Shown: in pieces, positions 10,911 through 23,554 of the stretch
Layout: every line of letters begins with the position of its first letter
Numbering within the stretch: position 1 is the stretch's first letter
Source: Sipunculus nudus
Taxonomy: Eukaryota; Annelida; Sipuncula; Golfingiida; Sipunculidae
Direction of reading: 5' to 3'
DNA length: 64,000 nucleotides
NCBI GenBank assembly: GCA_026874595.1
Contig: CM049316.1
Coordinates: 32,407,339 to 32,471,338 of the forward strand
Made by a program: the position numbers and the translations under genes
The notes under the pieces: model-generated
Told to the model about the DNA's origin: nothing
Database searches by the model: none
Seen by the model: only the letters and a program-made list of their open reading frames with translations

Positions 10911-13900
10911 ATGTCCGTAAAAGACAGCATAAAAAACTCTTTGAAAGCTTAAATACTCTAAAATAACAGAATCATGCATAACATGATAATTAAACAATGG
11001 AAAATGTCATTTGCTGAAAATGGTTTATGCGAGAACTTTGCTACTGATGGTCTACTTTTAACAAGCCGGATGTCGATAGGAAAAGTTTTCTTGCGTGAGC
11101 ACTGGAAAGAAGTCCTGCAACAGCGATGTCACCGGGGACCAAGTTACCTTTTTATGAGTAAGAAACCCGATTTCGCTTCTGAGAATACTTCCCTAGTAGA
11201 AAATGTAATTTCATTTTTCATTTTTTTTTCTCTACAGGGTTCACCGAGTAACAGTTTCCTGACAACGAAGCTCATATGCAGAAAAATCACAGCAGCTTGA
11301 ATCCCTCTTGGTACAAATACCTGCTTTATCAGTTTTCAGTCACCTTAATAAACACTCTCTACCCCTTTTACGAGCGCTCAAACCAGTAACTAATACTTGG
11401 CAGTAACTTCAAATTTCATTTCCATGAAAAGGCACAAGGACTCTTGGTCTGCAACTGCGTTGCAATAAATTCCATTCATTATTAGTAATACCACCCACAG
11501 GTTCGACATCCAATGAAAGAAATTATTTAATTTGGAAAACGTTTGGCTTAATGCCCATGTGTGCCCATACGCAAATATATATGCGTGTATTTTGATTCGA
11601 ATTCAATGTATATTCAAAAAATTAAGTGTATATGTGTCGAGTGGTAGAAGTTTCACTAAAAGATGCTGGACTGATGACATTTTACAGTGAATACTTCAAA
11701 TCATACACACCATATGAACGTGACACATACAGACACATGAGTTTATATAGTTACAAAATAATGGATGATCGGTAAAATAATTGTTCCTAAATGCAACTTC
11801 CGACATCCGGATTTTAGTCAGTTACCACAATGGCAGCCCCCATCAGTGGTTTCGAAAGTTTTGTGAGGTCAGGATTTAATCTGGAGGAGGAGGTTAAGCG
11901 AAGAGACTAAGTAGCTCGAGACTAGAGGACCGATCTAGGGGTGGCCGCCTTCCTTCGCAAATTTATAAAACTAATAGCAAATTTATGTGCCATATTCGAT
12001 TGGTCCGATTGACTGATTATCAAAAACAATATGGCTCAACAACAGGGGAATTTTCAATTTTCATTATCGGCAGGAGATTATCAATGAAGTATCACTAATT
12101 TAAGGTCAAAAGATACTGTATTTTTTAAATTAAATATCGATATTATTGAAGAGGTTGTATTGGACCTAAACTGTATTCAATAAGCCCTGCGATATCTTAA
12201 TAGGGTCTGAAAATCTTTAGTGCGCCATTTTCATTGCGACTCAGAGTAAGAAAAATCTACAGATTTGCTTTTACCTACAAGTTAAATCTATAATTATTCA
12301 GTTATTTTCATATTTTTCTTCTTTTTTTAAATTATCACATACATTCCTAATTATGATTATCAGGTCATCGATAATCGTCTTTGTTGTGTGGAACTGATTG
12401 ATATCTCTATTTATCATTTCAGTCCTACATAACAAAACTGATAAATATTGGATGGGGAAAATTTATATTGTAATAATACCGCTTAACTTGTATTATAATG
12501 TTTCGGCTAATTTAATCACTTTAATGGCAGAGGTGCCCGAGAGATTACCACACAGTGATATTACGCTTCCCGCTTTGAAAAAAAAATTGAGTATTGACTT
12601 TGTACAGTTTATAAATACTTGGTGTACGTGTGCAATCCATTTTCCTGCGTTTCGGAAGTATCTGTTGGCGCCGTAAAGGCACACTCGCCCCGCGTGATAA
12701 TCAAATACGCTACCATAGGCGTCACTTACTGGACAGTATAACCCTCCGGTATTATAAAGTATACTTCTGTTGAATATTATGAAGAGTAGAAGAATTGTCT
12801 TTGTGATGCCTAAGACGACAAGGGAATAACGTCCGTCGTAATATATGCCTGAAATCAATGTACTGTCGGGGCCCTTCACAAATCACACTTAAAGTCTATA
12901 TGGTATGGTGCTACAGTAAGTCATATTGGAGAGATAGTATACCAAAAAGTGTAAGCTCTCGGATTGACTTATTCTGTTGTATAGGTAGAGCTGCTTACTG
13001 ACAATGTAGTCATCATGCTGCCGGCGTGGAAAGGAATGTCAGTTGGTGACATAATAAAATGTAACGATATTTTTATAGTTCAGCCTGTTGCTTAACTACA
13101 GCATTTACCGGAGTTGTTTTCTCCTTATAACAAATACATAACTTTTCTGGTCAATAACAATTAAGCAAGAAATCTATTCATCAGCGCTATTTCAGAAAAG
13201 CCTTACAATGCCTCATTATAGGTCAGAACCCGTCTAGCCGCCGAAGACAAAAGGGCTATTCTTGAAACTGTGTAGTGTGGAATTCTTGATACCCTTTTCT
13301 CCCTTCGTCCACTCAGAACTATTATAGCTAACTGCCAAGTAAAATTCAGATGCTTTGAACTGAAATAACAAAACAGTATCTCTTCAAACACAGATCGAAC
13401 GAACACTTGGAGTCTGACCAGTAGACGGTCCTTACTAAATGTGCATTTCATACCTGACAGTTTATAATTAATTTTAATTCCGTTTCTTAAGACAACTTTA
13501 AAACGCGTGACTAGCAAACATTATTTAAATGTTTAATCTAAAAAAATGTTGTGAAATGCAGACAAACGGGCTGGACAAAAGACAAACGCAAAGCAGGTAT
13601 TTGTAGCAAAAATGAGTATGTTGGGTTTAAATTAGAATTTTATTTGACTATTTGAATTAATACAATAAAAGAAAATTTTACTCCATATCCGTCTCGGCCC
13701 GTATAGAAAAATAACAGTGTTCAATTCAGCGTATAAAAGGGATCTTTTAAATCCACAAACGTTCTTCACAAAATTAAGTCATTGGAAACAAAATAAAATG
13801 GTTATTATTGAGATATTTAACCACACGGTAGCAATAGGTGCACGCAAAACGGAAAACTAAAGAGTATAATCTGAAGCATTGAGGGAAAGTTCATATAGAT

Positions 13901-16724
13901 ACCTTGGTTAAAAGGGTGTCAATTAAACCAAAGATCATTTGAGTGGACTTGCCAACGGGGACTCATTCGCATTAAGTAGAGATGTCCGCAACGATTTCTG
14001 CCCGTGGATAGATTGATAGCGTATTGGATCGTGAATGGTCTACAGGCAGTTCAGCAGGGATTATGAAGGCTTAGCTGCATCAGTTGATATCCTTGTCCAC
14101 CAACTCTGTGTTACAGGCATTTTAGCAGATAGCAGCCATTTACTGTTCTATGAAATAAATACTAAAAAAAATCTGCCCAGTTCTTAATCAATCGAATGTT
14201 AAGAGGGAACGCTACCATAGAAGTAGGAACTTCCATGTCGACAGGAAATTCTTGTAAATCAACATCTGTATGTCACGTTTCCAGAAATTAATCCTCGTTT
14301 CAATCACATGGTGATTGCCAAAACCTGTGCCAGGCTACGTTGAATTTATATTCTATTAGCCGAATCTCTAAACTAATCAGTTATGGTCCTAATAAACTCG
14401 TCAGAAACGAAAACCCAATCACTAGCTTTAACCGATGTAAACATCGAATGGAAGCTCCGAGTGTACTTTGCAATAATTTATGACTTAGTTGCCATTCAAC
14501 TGCAAAACTGATACAAACGGAGTCTATACATAAATTTCTCTACATAGTTTGTACTTTTATCGGATCCTTAATAATACGTATACAGGAGTCCATGCAGATA
14601 TGGCCAGACCTAACTAAATCCTGTGGTTAGCTTTTTGTTCGCGAGGATTTCAGAATCGCGATGTTCTTCATGAATAAAACGCTCAACCTACACAGGTGAA
14701 CATTTATATTGTACAACCTCATAAACTGATATCTCATGTAAAATGCCCCTTCCTCCAGTGTTCCTTTGTATACTTCAGATAATAAAAAAGGTATTTTATG
14801 TCACCTCTAAATCAAAGGCATATATAATAGATTACATCAGACCTTAGTTTTATCTACCATTAACAAAGAACAAAATTTCGCTCGTTAGATGTTCTCTGGG
14901 CCTTCAAATAAGTATATATTGTTTTGAAAATACTGTGTTGGTTACTGTATCGTAAAATCGCAAAAATGAAGCCCTCGTGAAGCAATGAAAATGTTACAAT
15001 CACGAAAGAATAGTCTCGCTAACATTAAACCTACGACAGTACCCCAGATGAAACTCGCCGCATATATGACTCCCTGGCAGTGGTACTGCTACATAGATAT
15101 ATGGTATATACTCGTATCTGTGCAAGTAACTCCATTGGCAAATATTTAAATATCCGTACACATTGGTAGAGTGTTAAAAATAAAATTGATGATAAAATTG
15201 ATAACACCTATAAGTTGGTCTCGACGACAAACGGTACTTTGGAATTAAAATTTTGCGTGCAAATTAACTATTTCTAAGTGACACTGAATTAACCCATGCT
15301 GTGGTCATGCTTTACGTTTATACACGTTTCTCCTGGATGTACCAGCGCGAACTCGTTCAGAAGTGTCGTAATGGCGAACTCTCACTGGTCGATTCATGAT
15401 AAACGAACGCATGCCCTTAAATCCCATCCTGTCGGCAAACGCTCGACCAAATACGAGGGCGTGTTTACCATGAATCATGGTCATGACGTCATATCATCTT
15501 GGGGCGTGTCATTCCGTCGGAAATCTATTGCTGTCGTTAAGGGCCCTCTGATCGTAGCTCCTATTTTACTGTACTATTTATAACCATATGACTAAGGGTT
15601 AATTATATAGCTGTAAATGGTGATTCCAGGGGCATATTATATATTCGGTATTTTTTAAAACACGATTTTTTTGTGTTCTTTGCAAATTTAATGATAAAGG
15701 AAATCATGGAGTATTATATGTAACTAGCAATGCCTGATAAGAAGCACACAGCCAGTTACGCTTTTAACTCTCGGCTTTACGGAGCTTGGCCCTTAGAGTG
15801 AAAGAAAACACTGTGATAGGTAAAGTACATTAATTGATATGATTCTTATTCGTTTAAGTTGTCTGCCTGTGACACCATTTATGTCTCAAGAGAGATGATC
15901 TGCAGAAATGCAGTTTCCATTTGCGAGGGTATATAGCGCTCAAAGCCTTTAACAGAGCACGATATATATAAAACACACAGACACACGCACACACACATAT
16001 ATATTATAAATTCACTATTCCTTACTTAAAAATTTTAATTCGTCTAATTAGACAATAGATTTTTGATCATTTTACCCGAAAATCACATATCTGTCTGCAA
16101 AAGATATATACCAAGGAAGACTAGTAAGTCTTTAACATTTCCGACACGATGTCTACATCCAGGCACATCCTATATAGGTATGTACAAAGTTCGAACCATT
16201 ACACGTATGCACCAAATTACCCTGACCATGAGGTGTTTAATGATTAAATGAGACCAACTGGTTCCGGTCCGGAAGCGACTTTCCTGTCTCCAGCTAGTAG
16301 AGATGAAACGAGTCGTTGAGGCCTTGTGTATAATCATGGGAGGCCTGGTAATGTGAACCAGCCATACTGACAGATCTACGGCAGGCCAGCGGGTGGACTT
16401 TATAGCTCTATTGATTATGCGTTATGGTATCCACCATATCAAAGTCGATCAAAAGCCTGCTGCGGACAGACCAATTCGTTTACCCGTGGATCGTCATCTA
16501 CACTGAATAATATTACTTGAATTTAACTGTCCTATATAGATTTCTACATGCTACAGGTTTCCTGTCTCTCAGAACATCTGGTGTAATTTGTATTCTGGTT
16601 GCTTCTTTCCGCTGGCATTGATTGTGTTCCGTACTACGGTACAAATGGTTCTGTTCGCCTTATTAAATAATGATTAGGCGGCCACTGTATGCCAGCTGTG
16701 GAGACCATTGATTACCTGTGCATG
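10908..16724. other. Long unannotated stretch
   Basis: No recognised gene or dispersed repeat. The longest frames are 108 codons (10974-11300 plus), 128 codons (12493-12879 minus), 104 codons (13203-13517 minus) and 95 codons (15296-15583 plus). The 128-codon frame encodes a hydrophobic stretch (VVLGITKTILLLFIIF) followed by a Cys/Tyr-containing part, but it matches nothing I know. A CRE palindrome TGACGTCA lies at 15484-15491. An AC/AT-rich patch is at 15965-16005. Confidence 0.35.
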
Positions 16725-17010
16725 ATCTGTTTGAATGTGTGGTGTGATCAGGTAAACGCATATAGCTGAAATGCAATTTTCACACAAGTTTATAAATTTA
16801 TGTTCAATCCTATTGATGTAATCATCCCTAATTGATTGTGTACCGTGATCAAGTAAACGCGTAAAGATATGACGATCAAGTATACTTATACATCAACTGT
16901 ATTTAATATCGGTACGTTCATTAGACACCTGAATGTGTAACATGATCAGGTAAGTGCGTACACAGGCACGACGGTTACGTTAGCTTATGCGTCTCATGTA
17001 TTAAATATTT
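16725..17010 (+). repeat. Degenerate tandem repeat of about 100 bp, three copies
   Basis: Three segments starting near 16731, 16832 and 16930 share the order 'tgaatgtgt', 'gtgatca.gtaa' and 'cgc.ta', spaced 101 and 98 bp apart. Divergence is substantial. No coding signal was seen. Confidence 0.6.
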
Positions 17011-17735
17011 GTCACATGTATTTAATATTGGTCCGTTTGTTCTAAAATTATCACGTTTTGGTGATATAATATACTTATTCAATCCCGGGGCGTTTAAACT
17101 TGGTTAAGTGTTTACAGTAATCAATTTAATTCGTTAAAGATAAAATGAACATTGTGCATATACATTATATATATTTTTTTATCGATGCGTTCACTCTATA
17201 TTTAAATGTATTTTGTGATGCTTATATTATACTTATTTTATATTGTTGCCTTTATACCCTGTGTTTCAATATATATCGAGGTCAGGATATTTTGTAAGGG
17301 TATATCGACAACGTATTATAGTTATGTCACATTTTCCGTTCATCCTTTATTAGAATCAGTCATGTGATCAGACAATTACCCCCTTCAACAATATACCAGG
17401 AACTTGACCAAACTTATTAATCTTACCCATATTTACTACATTATTATTTGACTTTTGGTGAAAAAAGAGACAATCAATTTAATAATAGATCCCTAATATG
17501 CCCAAACAATTAAAACAAATCACATTTGAAATAGTCTTCAGAGATCCCATATAGGAACGCAAAAATACTTATGACACCTGACCATCTTAGCCAAGCTGAT
17601 AATTCAGAAGCTTTTTGTTTTACGCCGTGATTACTAAATCTAGAACACAGATTTATAGCATGATTTTCTGATGATATGTCAGGCTGATTGAATGGACAGT
17701 AAGATTACTTAACATTCGATGTTAAAGTAAAAGCA
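17011..17735. other. Unannotated AT-rich stretch
   Basis: No repeat or coding structure was seen. Confidence 0.4.
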
Positions 17736-18662
17736 CACATATGTTCCTCATATATAGTCATTTCTGTAGACGGTTTCCATTAACCGGATGGCAAGGGCTG
17801 TTGCTAGGTAACACCAGGCTTGGTAAGTCAGACCCTGTGCAGAATATAATAGGGCTCATTAGAGAGGAAAGGATTCCCACCTTAACGAGCGAGTTATTCA
17901 AAGGTAACATATCCTATAGTGTAACAATATCTCTTACCTTAAAGGTACACGATTAATCATTTGCAATAATATATGTGTGTTATATAAAGTTATTAGTTCA
18001 TTTTGGTTGAATACAAAAGATTCACAGCAAAACCATCCCAGCACATGGACAAAATATCCCTGATTCACAGTTTCTTACGTTATGGTTCTGTGTGTGAGTA
18101 AACACTATCCACGTATGTCTGTTTACAACAATAAGACCGCACGATACGAGGTCCCATCTTGCGTATATTTTTATTGAAAGAAAAAATACAGAAGAATCAT
18201 CGGTTTAAAGCTTTGACAATCTTAGTTTGTGAAGTTGCTGAACACGGTGTGGGCGCTATATTTTGTTTTGCTCCACTGATCGTGCCCAATGCAAGCTTAT
18301 ATCCACTTGTGTACAGGAGTGAGTTAAGCGTTTCAGAACGAAATATTGGCAGGTACCATATTATTTATAGGAAAAAACAATACAGTCGAGCCCACTTTGT
18401 GTCATATCGGTTAATAGAAAATCCCGTTTATTGTCACATAAATCTGAAATCCCAAACCATTTCCTATATAAACAATGGTTAATCTGACCGTTTAATATTA
18501 TGGAATATTGTCATAATCCCGTTTATTGTCATGCTCGGAACTCTTGGCAGTGATACCAGATCGCAGTTAATATCACATCAGGCGCCGACACGGCGATCTT
18601 CCAGGCCAAGAGCCTGTATTTGGTCACTCCCCGTCACTTAGCTAATTAACGTCTTAAGATAC
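17736..18662 (+). repeat. 927-bp tandem duplication, copy 1 (F1-related unit)
   Basis: Nearly identical to 18663-19588, with an offset of 927 bp at the left end and only scattered substitutions and a 2-bp indel. The middle (about 17990-18170) matches F1: 'ttattagttcattttggttg', 'cacagcaaaaccatcccagc' and 'ttctgtgtgtgagtaaacac'. It then contains 'aagaccgcacgatacgaggt' followed by 'cccatcttg', which resembles one monomer of the 48-bp array in F1 copy B. The right part (18400-18660) contains 'cccgtttattgtca' twice. It matches 36137-36446 in reverse orientation, so this unit supplies the family's right end ('gtcttaagatacc'). An RFX-like site lies at 17800-17812. The short frames inside are not convincing genes. 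Confidence 0.9.
17800..17812. promoter_or_regulatory. RFX X-box-like site (duplicated at 18727-18739)
   Basis: GTTGCTAGGTAAC has two inverted half-sites around one base and fits the relaxed X-box consensus. The tandem duplication repeats it exactly at 18727-18739. Confidence 0.3.
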
Positions 18663-19588
18663 CACATATGTTCCTCATATATAGTCATTTCTGTAGACGG
18701 TTTCCATTAACCGGATGGCAAGGGCTGTTGCTAGGTAACACCAGGCTTGGTAAGTCAGACCCTGTGCAGAATATAATAGGGCTCATTAGAGAGGAAAGGA
18801 TTCCCACCTTAACGAGCGAGTTATTCAAAGGTAACATATCCTATAGTGTAACAATATCTCTTACCTTAAAGGTACACGATTAATCATTTGCAATAATATA
18901 TGTGTGTTATATAAAGTTATTAGTTCATTTTGGTTGAATACAAAAGATTCACAGCAAAACCATCCCAGCACATGGACAAAATATCCCTGATTCACAGTTT
19001 CTAATGTTATGGTTCTGTGTGTGAGTAAACACTATCCACGTATGTCTGTTTACAACAATAAGACCGCACGATACGAGGTCCCATCTTGCGTATATTTATT
19101 GAAAGAAAAAATACAGAAGAATCATCGGTTTAAAGCTTTGACAATCTTAGTTTGTGAAGTTGCTGAACACGGTGTGGGCGCTATATTTTGTTTTGCTCCA
19201 CTGATCGTGCCCAATGCAAGCTTATATCCACTTGTGTACAGGAGTGAGTAAAGCGTTTCAGAACGAAATATTGGCAGGTACCATATTGTTTATAGGAGAA
19301 AACAATACAGTCGAGCCCATTTTGTGTCATATCGGTTAATAGAAAATCCCGTTTATTTTCACATAAATCTGAAATCCCAAACCATTTCCTATATAAACAA
19401 TGGTTAATCTGACCGTTTAATATCATGGAATATTGTCATAATCCCGTTTATTGTCATGCACGGAACTCTTGGCAGTGATACCAGATCGCAGTTAATATCA
19501 CATCAGACGCCGACACGGCGATCTTCCAGGCCAAGAGCCTGTATTCGGTCACTCCCCGTCACTTAGCTAATTAACGTCTTAAGATACC
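18663..19588 (+). repeat. 927-bp tandem duplication, copy 2
   Basis: Head-to-tail copy of 17736-18662 with very few differences (for example 'gagttaagcg' versus 'gagtaaagcg', and 'tttttattg' versus 'tttattg'). The junction is direct: copy 1 ends 'cttaagatac' and copy 2 begins at 'cacatatgttcc' with no intervening sequence. The high identity suggests a recent duplication or ongoing gene conversion. It could also be an assembly artefact, such as a retained haplotype or collapsed tandem copies. Confidence 0.9.
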
Positions 19589-20265
19589 ACGGTAATCCAG
19601 GCCATTTCGTTTCTTCGTGCGTTAACAAGTGCAAATTTGCGATCACATGTCATACATAATGAACTCCTGGCCTTTGCGAAGCCGTGGTTTACACCTCGGT
19701 GACGTTTCGCCGAAATGATATGAAGCACAAGCTCTAAACGTTGCTTACGACCGGAATTCCCCTTTTAGGGTCCACGAAAAACTGGATGTTTTGTGAGCAC
19801 TGGAGGAAATATCCGGTCCAAACCCTCAATCACGGCGAAACTTCAGAAAGTTGTCAATGGCATGATGATGCCCGCTCTCCCAAAAGTAAGATCATAAAGA
19901 CGATAATGGACGTTTGAGTCATTAATAAGATATCCGGAAAAAAGGCGCAATAGTTGGGGAAATAATTATCTTGTAAAACAGTTTGCCTAGGAATAACGTT
20001 ATAACTGTGCCGCATATTTCCAGACATTTGACCTCTTGACCCAGACGCTACGAATCTTTCTGTTGGCAAGCCGGATTTCGTCAGTTATTGCGGCATGCGG
20101 CACAAAACTTACAGGAAATCGATTGTCAAGTGCGCATTAGCGTAATCTGATATGCCGTTGTGCAATACAAATATTCATTAACGTTTCTGTTTCCTTTTCA
20201 TTAAAGATTTATTCAGTATCATTTGATACATAACGCTTCTTCTAGGACTCAAAAGGATATCGATG
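19589..20265. other. Unannotated stretch
   Basis: GC content is somewhat higher than the window average around 19600-20110. The only frame is 71 codons on the minus strand (19854-20069) and it is unrecognised. Confidence 0.35.
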
Positions 20266-20269
20266 TTGA

Positions 20270-20342
20270 AGCCCGCATAATGTCACATCCCGGTCATTAT
20301 CATAATTTATGCATGCACCGCCGACATGACAATAAGCGGGCT
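20270..20342. repeat. Inverted repeat related to the F1 'cccgtttattgtca' motif
   Basis: The left arm 'agcccgcataatgtcac' (20270-20286) and right arm 'atgacaataagcgggct' (20326-20342) are imperfect reverse complements around a loop of about 40 bp. The arms resemble 'atcccgtttattgtca', which occurs twice in each copy of the 927-bp unit (near 18421 and 18516). It may be an F1 terminal fragment or a small fold-back element. Confidence 0.4.
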
Positions 20343-20424
20343 TGACTGTACATTTAATTTTTATTTAACTTACCTGGAGTGTGAATATGTCACTTTAAGA
20401 AGTATGCGGCAATCCAAAGGTTGT

Positions 20425-20665
20425 CAATGAACCAGATGTCTCATGTTACGCGTTGTCGTAAAGAACTGGGTCACACTGTGCGAAACGTAAGGTTTAGTCT
20501 CTTTTTTTAGATTTTCAAATATAGACGAATTGGACAATACCAATATGAGAAATACCAGATTTCTCATGTTACACGTTTTCGTAAAGAACTGGGACACACC
20601 TTGCGAAACGTACGGTTTTTAGTCTTAGATTTTCAAATATTGACGAATTGGACAATACAGTTCTG
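20425..20665 (+). repeat. Tandem duplication with a 123-bp period, two copies
   Basis: 'accagatgtctcatgttacg' at 20431 recurs as 'accagatttctcatgttaca' at 20554. Both are followed by 'cgtaaagaactggg.cacac', 'tgcgaaacgta', and end in 'gacgaattggacaatac'. It is an old two-copy duplication. Confidence 0.85.
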
Positions 20666-21157
20666 TATTTATTCATTTGCAAGAATTGTTTATTCATAGT
20701 TCCGGGCAAATCCGCGGTCTCTTTAAACGACAAACTATTCAGGGACAATATATTTTCAGTTTTTCAAGGGCTTTGTAGAAAAACAGTCTAAGCCTATGTA
20801 AAAACTCCAGAATATGTTGGATTGTGTCCATTAGAGGATGTTATTTTGACCGTCAGACGCTCCGAGTATCTTAGCAACCTTAGTCAACCTTAATAATTTA
20901 AACAAATATTGAAGTTTGAAATGCTTATATATGGCTTAATATCAATGTGCCATTGGTTGTTGTTGAGTGTTGAATGCACAGTGCAACTTCTATAATGTTT
21001 GCACATGTGAGACTCAACGAAAATGTCCATTTTACAGATATACCCTCTATAAGGAGGTTGTGAACGCAAACATACATCAATAATAAAGGATGGGGGAAAC
21101 ACTCTCCTTTATACAGAAGTGCTTTTTGGAGGTGACCACTAGGAGTGGTTCCACTGC

Positions 21158-21160
<3 letters not shown>
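20666..21160. other. Unannotated stretch
   Basis: No coding signal or repeat was recognised. Confidence 0.35.

Positions 21161-21219
<59 letters not shown>
21161..21219. repeat. (TA)n microsatellite, 59 bp
   Basis: Pure TA dinucleotides. The open frame across it (IYIYIY...) is an artefact. Confidence 0.97.
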
Positions 21220-21220
<1 letters not shown>

Positions 21221-22639
21221 GATCGAACTAGGAGAGTATATCTTAATACAAGATTTTCATGCTGGCATTCCGATATAGTGATGGTGGATCAAACATGTAT
21301 TAAAAAATAACGTGAGTAACGTTAAAAAAAAAATTGAAAACAGTTATGGTGGCCATGATGTAAGGTAAAGGGCAAAAAACCTGCATGGTCCTTTGGAAAC
21401 AAACAACGCTTGAAAGGTCCTATTCACAATCATTCAATTTAAAGAAGAAAAAGGGAATTCCGATTAATAATAAAAGAAAACATTAAGTTTATTGGCGACC
21501 GGGTCTAAGTGATTGGACCTCATCTCACACTTGGATCCAACGTATACAGCGATAGATTAAAATGCTCAAGGCGACTTTGGGTTCAACAAATGCGTCTCGC
21601 AGTGACAGTTATTGATTAAATGTCAAATATGGAATGAGATCACGCACAAATGTGTCTCCACCTAATACAATAAATATCGGTATGCCACATGTGCATGAAC
21701 CATAACGTTAAACATGCCCGATAACCGTCTGAAGCCGCCACTGTTTTTTAACACACATATCATAATGTTACTTAAAAACATTTCTTACCGACGAATATAT
21801 CGTTTCAATTAACGCTATATAAGATCCAATGAAAATTATTTATCCTGGTTTCCTTGCTTACTGCCTTAAATTGTATTCACTTAATTAGAATAATCAGTAT
21901 AAAACTGCAAAAATACAAAAGAAATAACAAAATAATTAATAATTTTCAGATTTTATGCAAAAAAGGAGAAGACGTAAACGTAATGATTAAATATATAATA
22001 TGTATTGTTTGCTCGCTTCTTTAAATACACCCATGTAAGAAAATGTCATTCCCATTTAATTGTATGTGACCTTAGTTATTACACTGATTTCCTTGTACAC
22101 CCTGTACAGAACATTATACAACATGCCCACTCTATGCAATAAAGGTCAAGTCAGTGTTATCAGTTAAAGAATAATGATTGGCAGTCTGTAGTGTGCATGT
22201 GGAAGCCAAAATGTCTTCCCGTTTGTCTTCAGCTGTACGACCCCTAAGATTTAACCGGGTTCACCTTGTGTTGTTGTTTTTTTTTTTACTAAATATCAAA
22301 ATGGAAGCTGACAAAAGATATGACAGTTGGTATATTTAGTGGTTAAATGAGACGCCTTACCTTAAAAGTTGACTTTACGACACCGGCACGGATGACGACA
22401 CTGAAGGATTTCGACTTAGCCCAGTGTCCTTGTTCGTCATCTGAAGACACTAGGTTAGGCGGACAGCTGGGTGCAGTGCTTCTATAGCTAGCAGACAGCT
22501 GGGTTTTGTGGAAGGACTCTTACCGATAATAATCACACCATCCCATTCTACTGTTATAATCCCGTTGACTGCGCGGTATACCAGAGCAGGCAGCACAATA
22601 CCATAGAGGCGTATTCAGCTTGGGCCGGGTATATCTGTA
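21220..22639. other. Unannotated stretch
   Basis: No gene or repeat was recognised. A T13 run lies near 22276. Confidence 0.35.
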
Positions 22640-23190
22640 TATACCTTAGTAATCCGTTGTTTTACCGGAGCCCTCACTTGGCCAAGCTAGCTCACCCGTG
22701 TGAAGCCCTCCGTTGGAATGATGCGCTTCGTCATGAAACGAAGCACTGTTCCTCCCGAAGCCAGCCCGGTACATCGATCTGGGTCCAGGCTTACTGGCAG
22801 CACGGCGCAGCCAGTGGCATTCACTATGGATTATTTCAAGTTGTAAAAAATGTCACAGAGCCACAACCTCTGAAATGTCCTTACCATGAATTACTCCAAC
22901 TGCCCGAGACGTAAGCTCAGCATATTTTAAAGTGTCATCCCTACTTGTCTATCAACGAAAATTCCCGAAGTTGTCAGTTTCGCGGTGTGTGACTTATATG
23001 ATGTTAAGATTGTATTGTGTTCTGCCGAATGTGTGAATAGGGCAAAACTGGTTGCTAACTCCTCTGTTGTCAGTGCGTGGTTTGATGTGTGCCAGCCGGC
23101 TGGTTTGCCATCCTCGTCAACTTGTGACACAGTCCCGTTCCCAGACAGCTCAAAGAGGCCTGGAAATCTTTGATCATTCTAGATCATCCA
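22640..23190. other. GC-richer segment, open on both strands; possible degraded exon or transposon ORF
   Basis: Composition is clearly less AT-rich than the surroundings. At 22930-23173 both strands stay open for about 70-80 codons. The plus strand reads through ...VVSFAVCDLYDVKIVLC and ends ...DTVPFPDSSKRPGNL before a stop. The minus strand reads ...DEDGKPAGWHTSNHALTTEE and ends ...FVDRQVGMTL before a stop. Minus-strand 'atttccag|gc' near 23165 could be an acceptor, though its pyrimidine tract is weak. A second frame lies upstream on the plus strand (22657-22914, 85 codons). I recognise no domain. Only one strand, if any, could be real. Confidence 0.2.
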
Positions 23191-23554
23191 TTTTCGTCTT
23201 TTTATCCAGGCTTTCTACTCCGCGGCTTCCATTTAACGTTTTTCGTCCCGGGAAGACACATTTCCATACTGAAATGCATGTAATAAAGTCCAATAATAGC
23301 ATGATATGGAATGATGGGCTTTCACCCAATGACTCCAATATCAAAAGAATAATTATCAAAATATCACAGTTGCTTTGATAAGTGCTTTAGATATTTAATA
23401 AAGAATCTTACCATTCACAGTGAAGACACTTTTTTCCGATAAGCTTTTATGATAACAGGAAAAGCAGATTAATAAATTAATAAAAAAAACTTCACAGGAA
23501 ACACCCCTGATAAGAAAATTCAAATAAAATAACCTTCCCTTTCCACTACATATG
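23191..23554. other. Unannotated stretch
   Basis: Nothing recognised. Confidence 0.35.

Noticed and set aside
12493-12879. 128-codon minus-strand frame with a hydrophobic stretch
   Set aside because: No recognisable family, AT-rich codon content and no splice or promoter context. This length is expected by chance in 64 kb searched in six frames with alternative starts.
17741-18883. Identical 71-codon frames at 17741 and 18668 that look like a conserved small protein
   Set aside because: Identity is due to the recent 927-bp duplication, not to selection on a peptide. Downstream frames differ between copies because of a small indel.
17736-19588. LTR retrotransposon (two long direct repeats)
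   Set aside because: The repeats are directly adjacent with no internal region, no primer-binding site or polypurine tract and no coding sequence.
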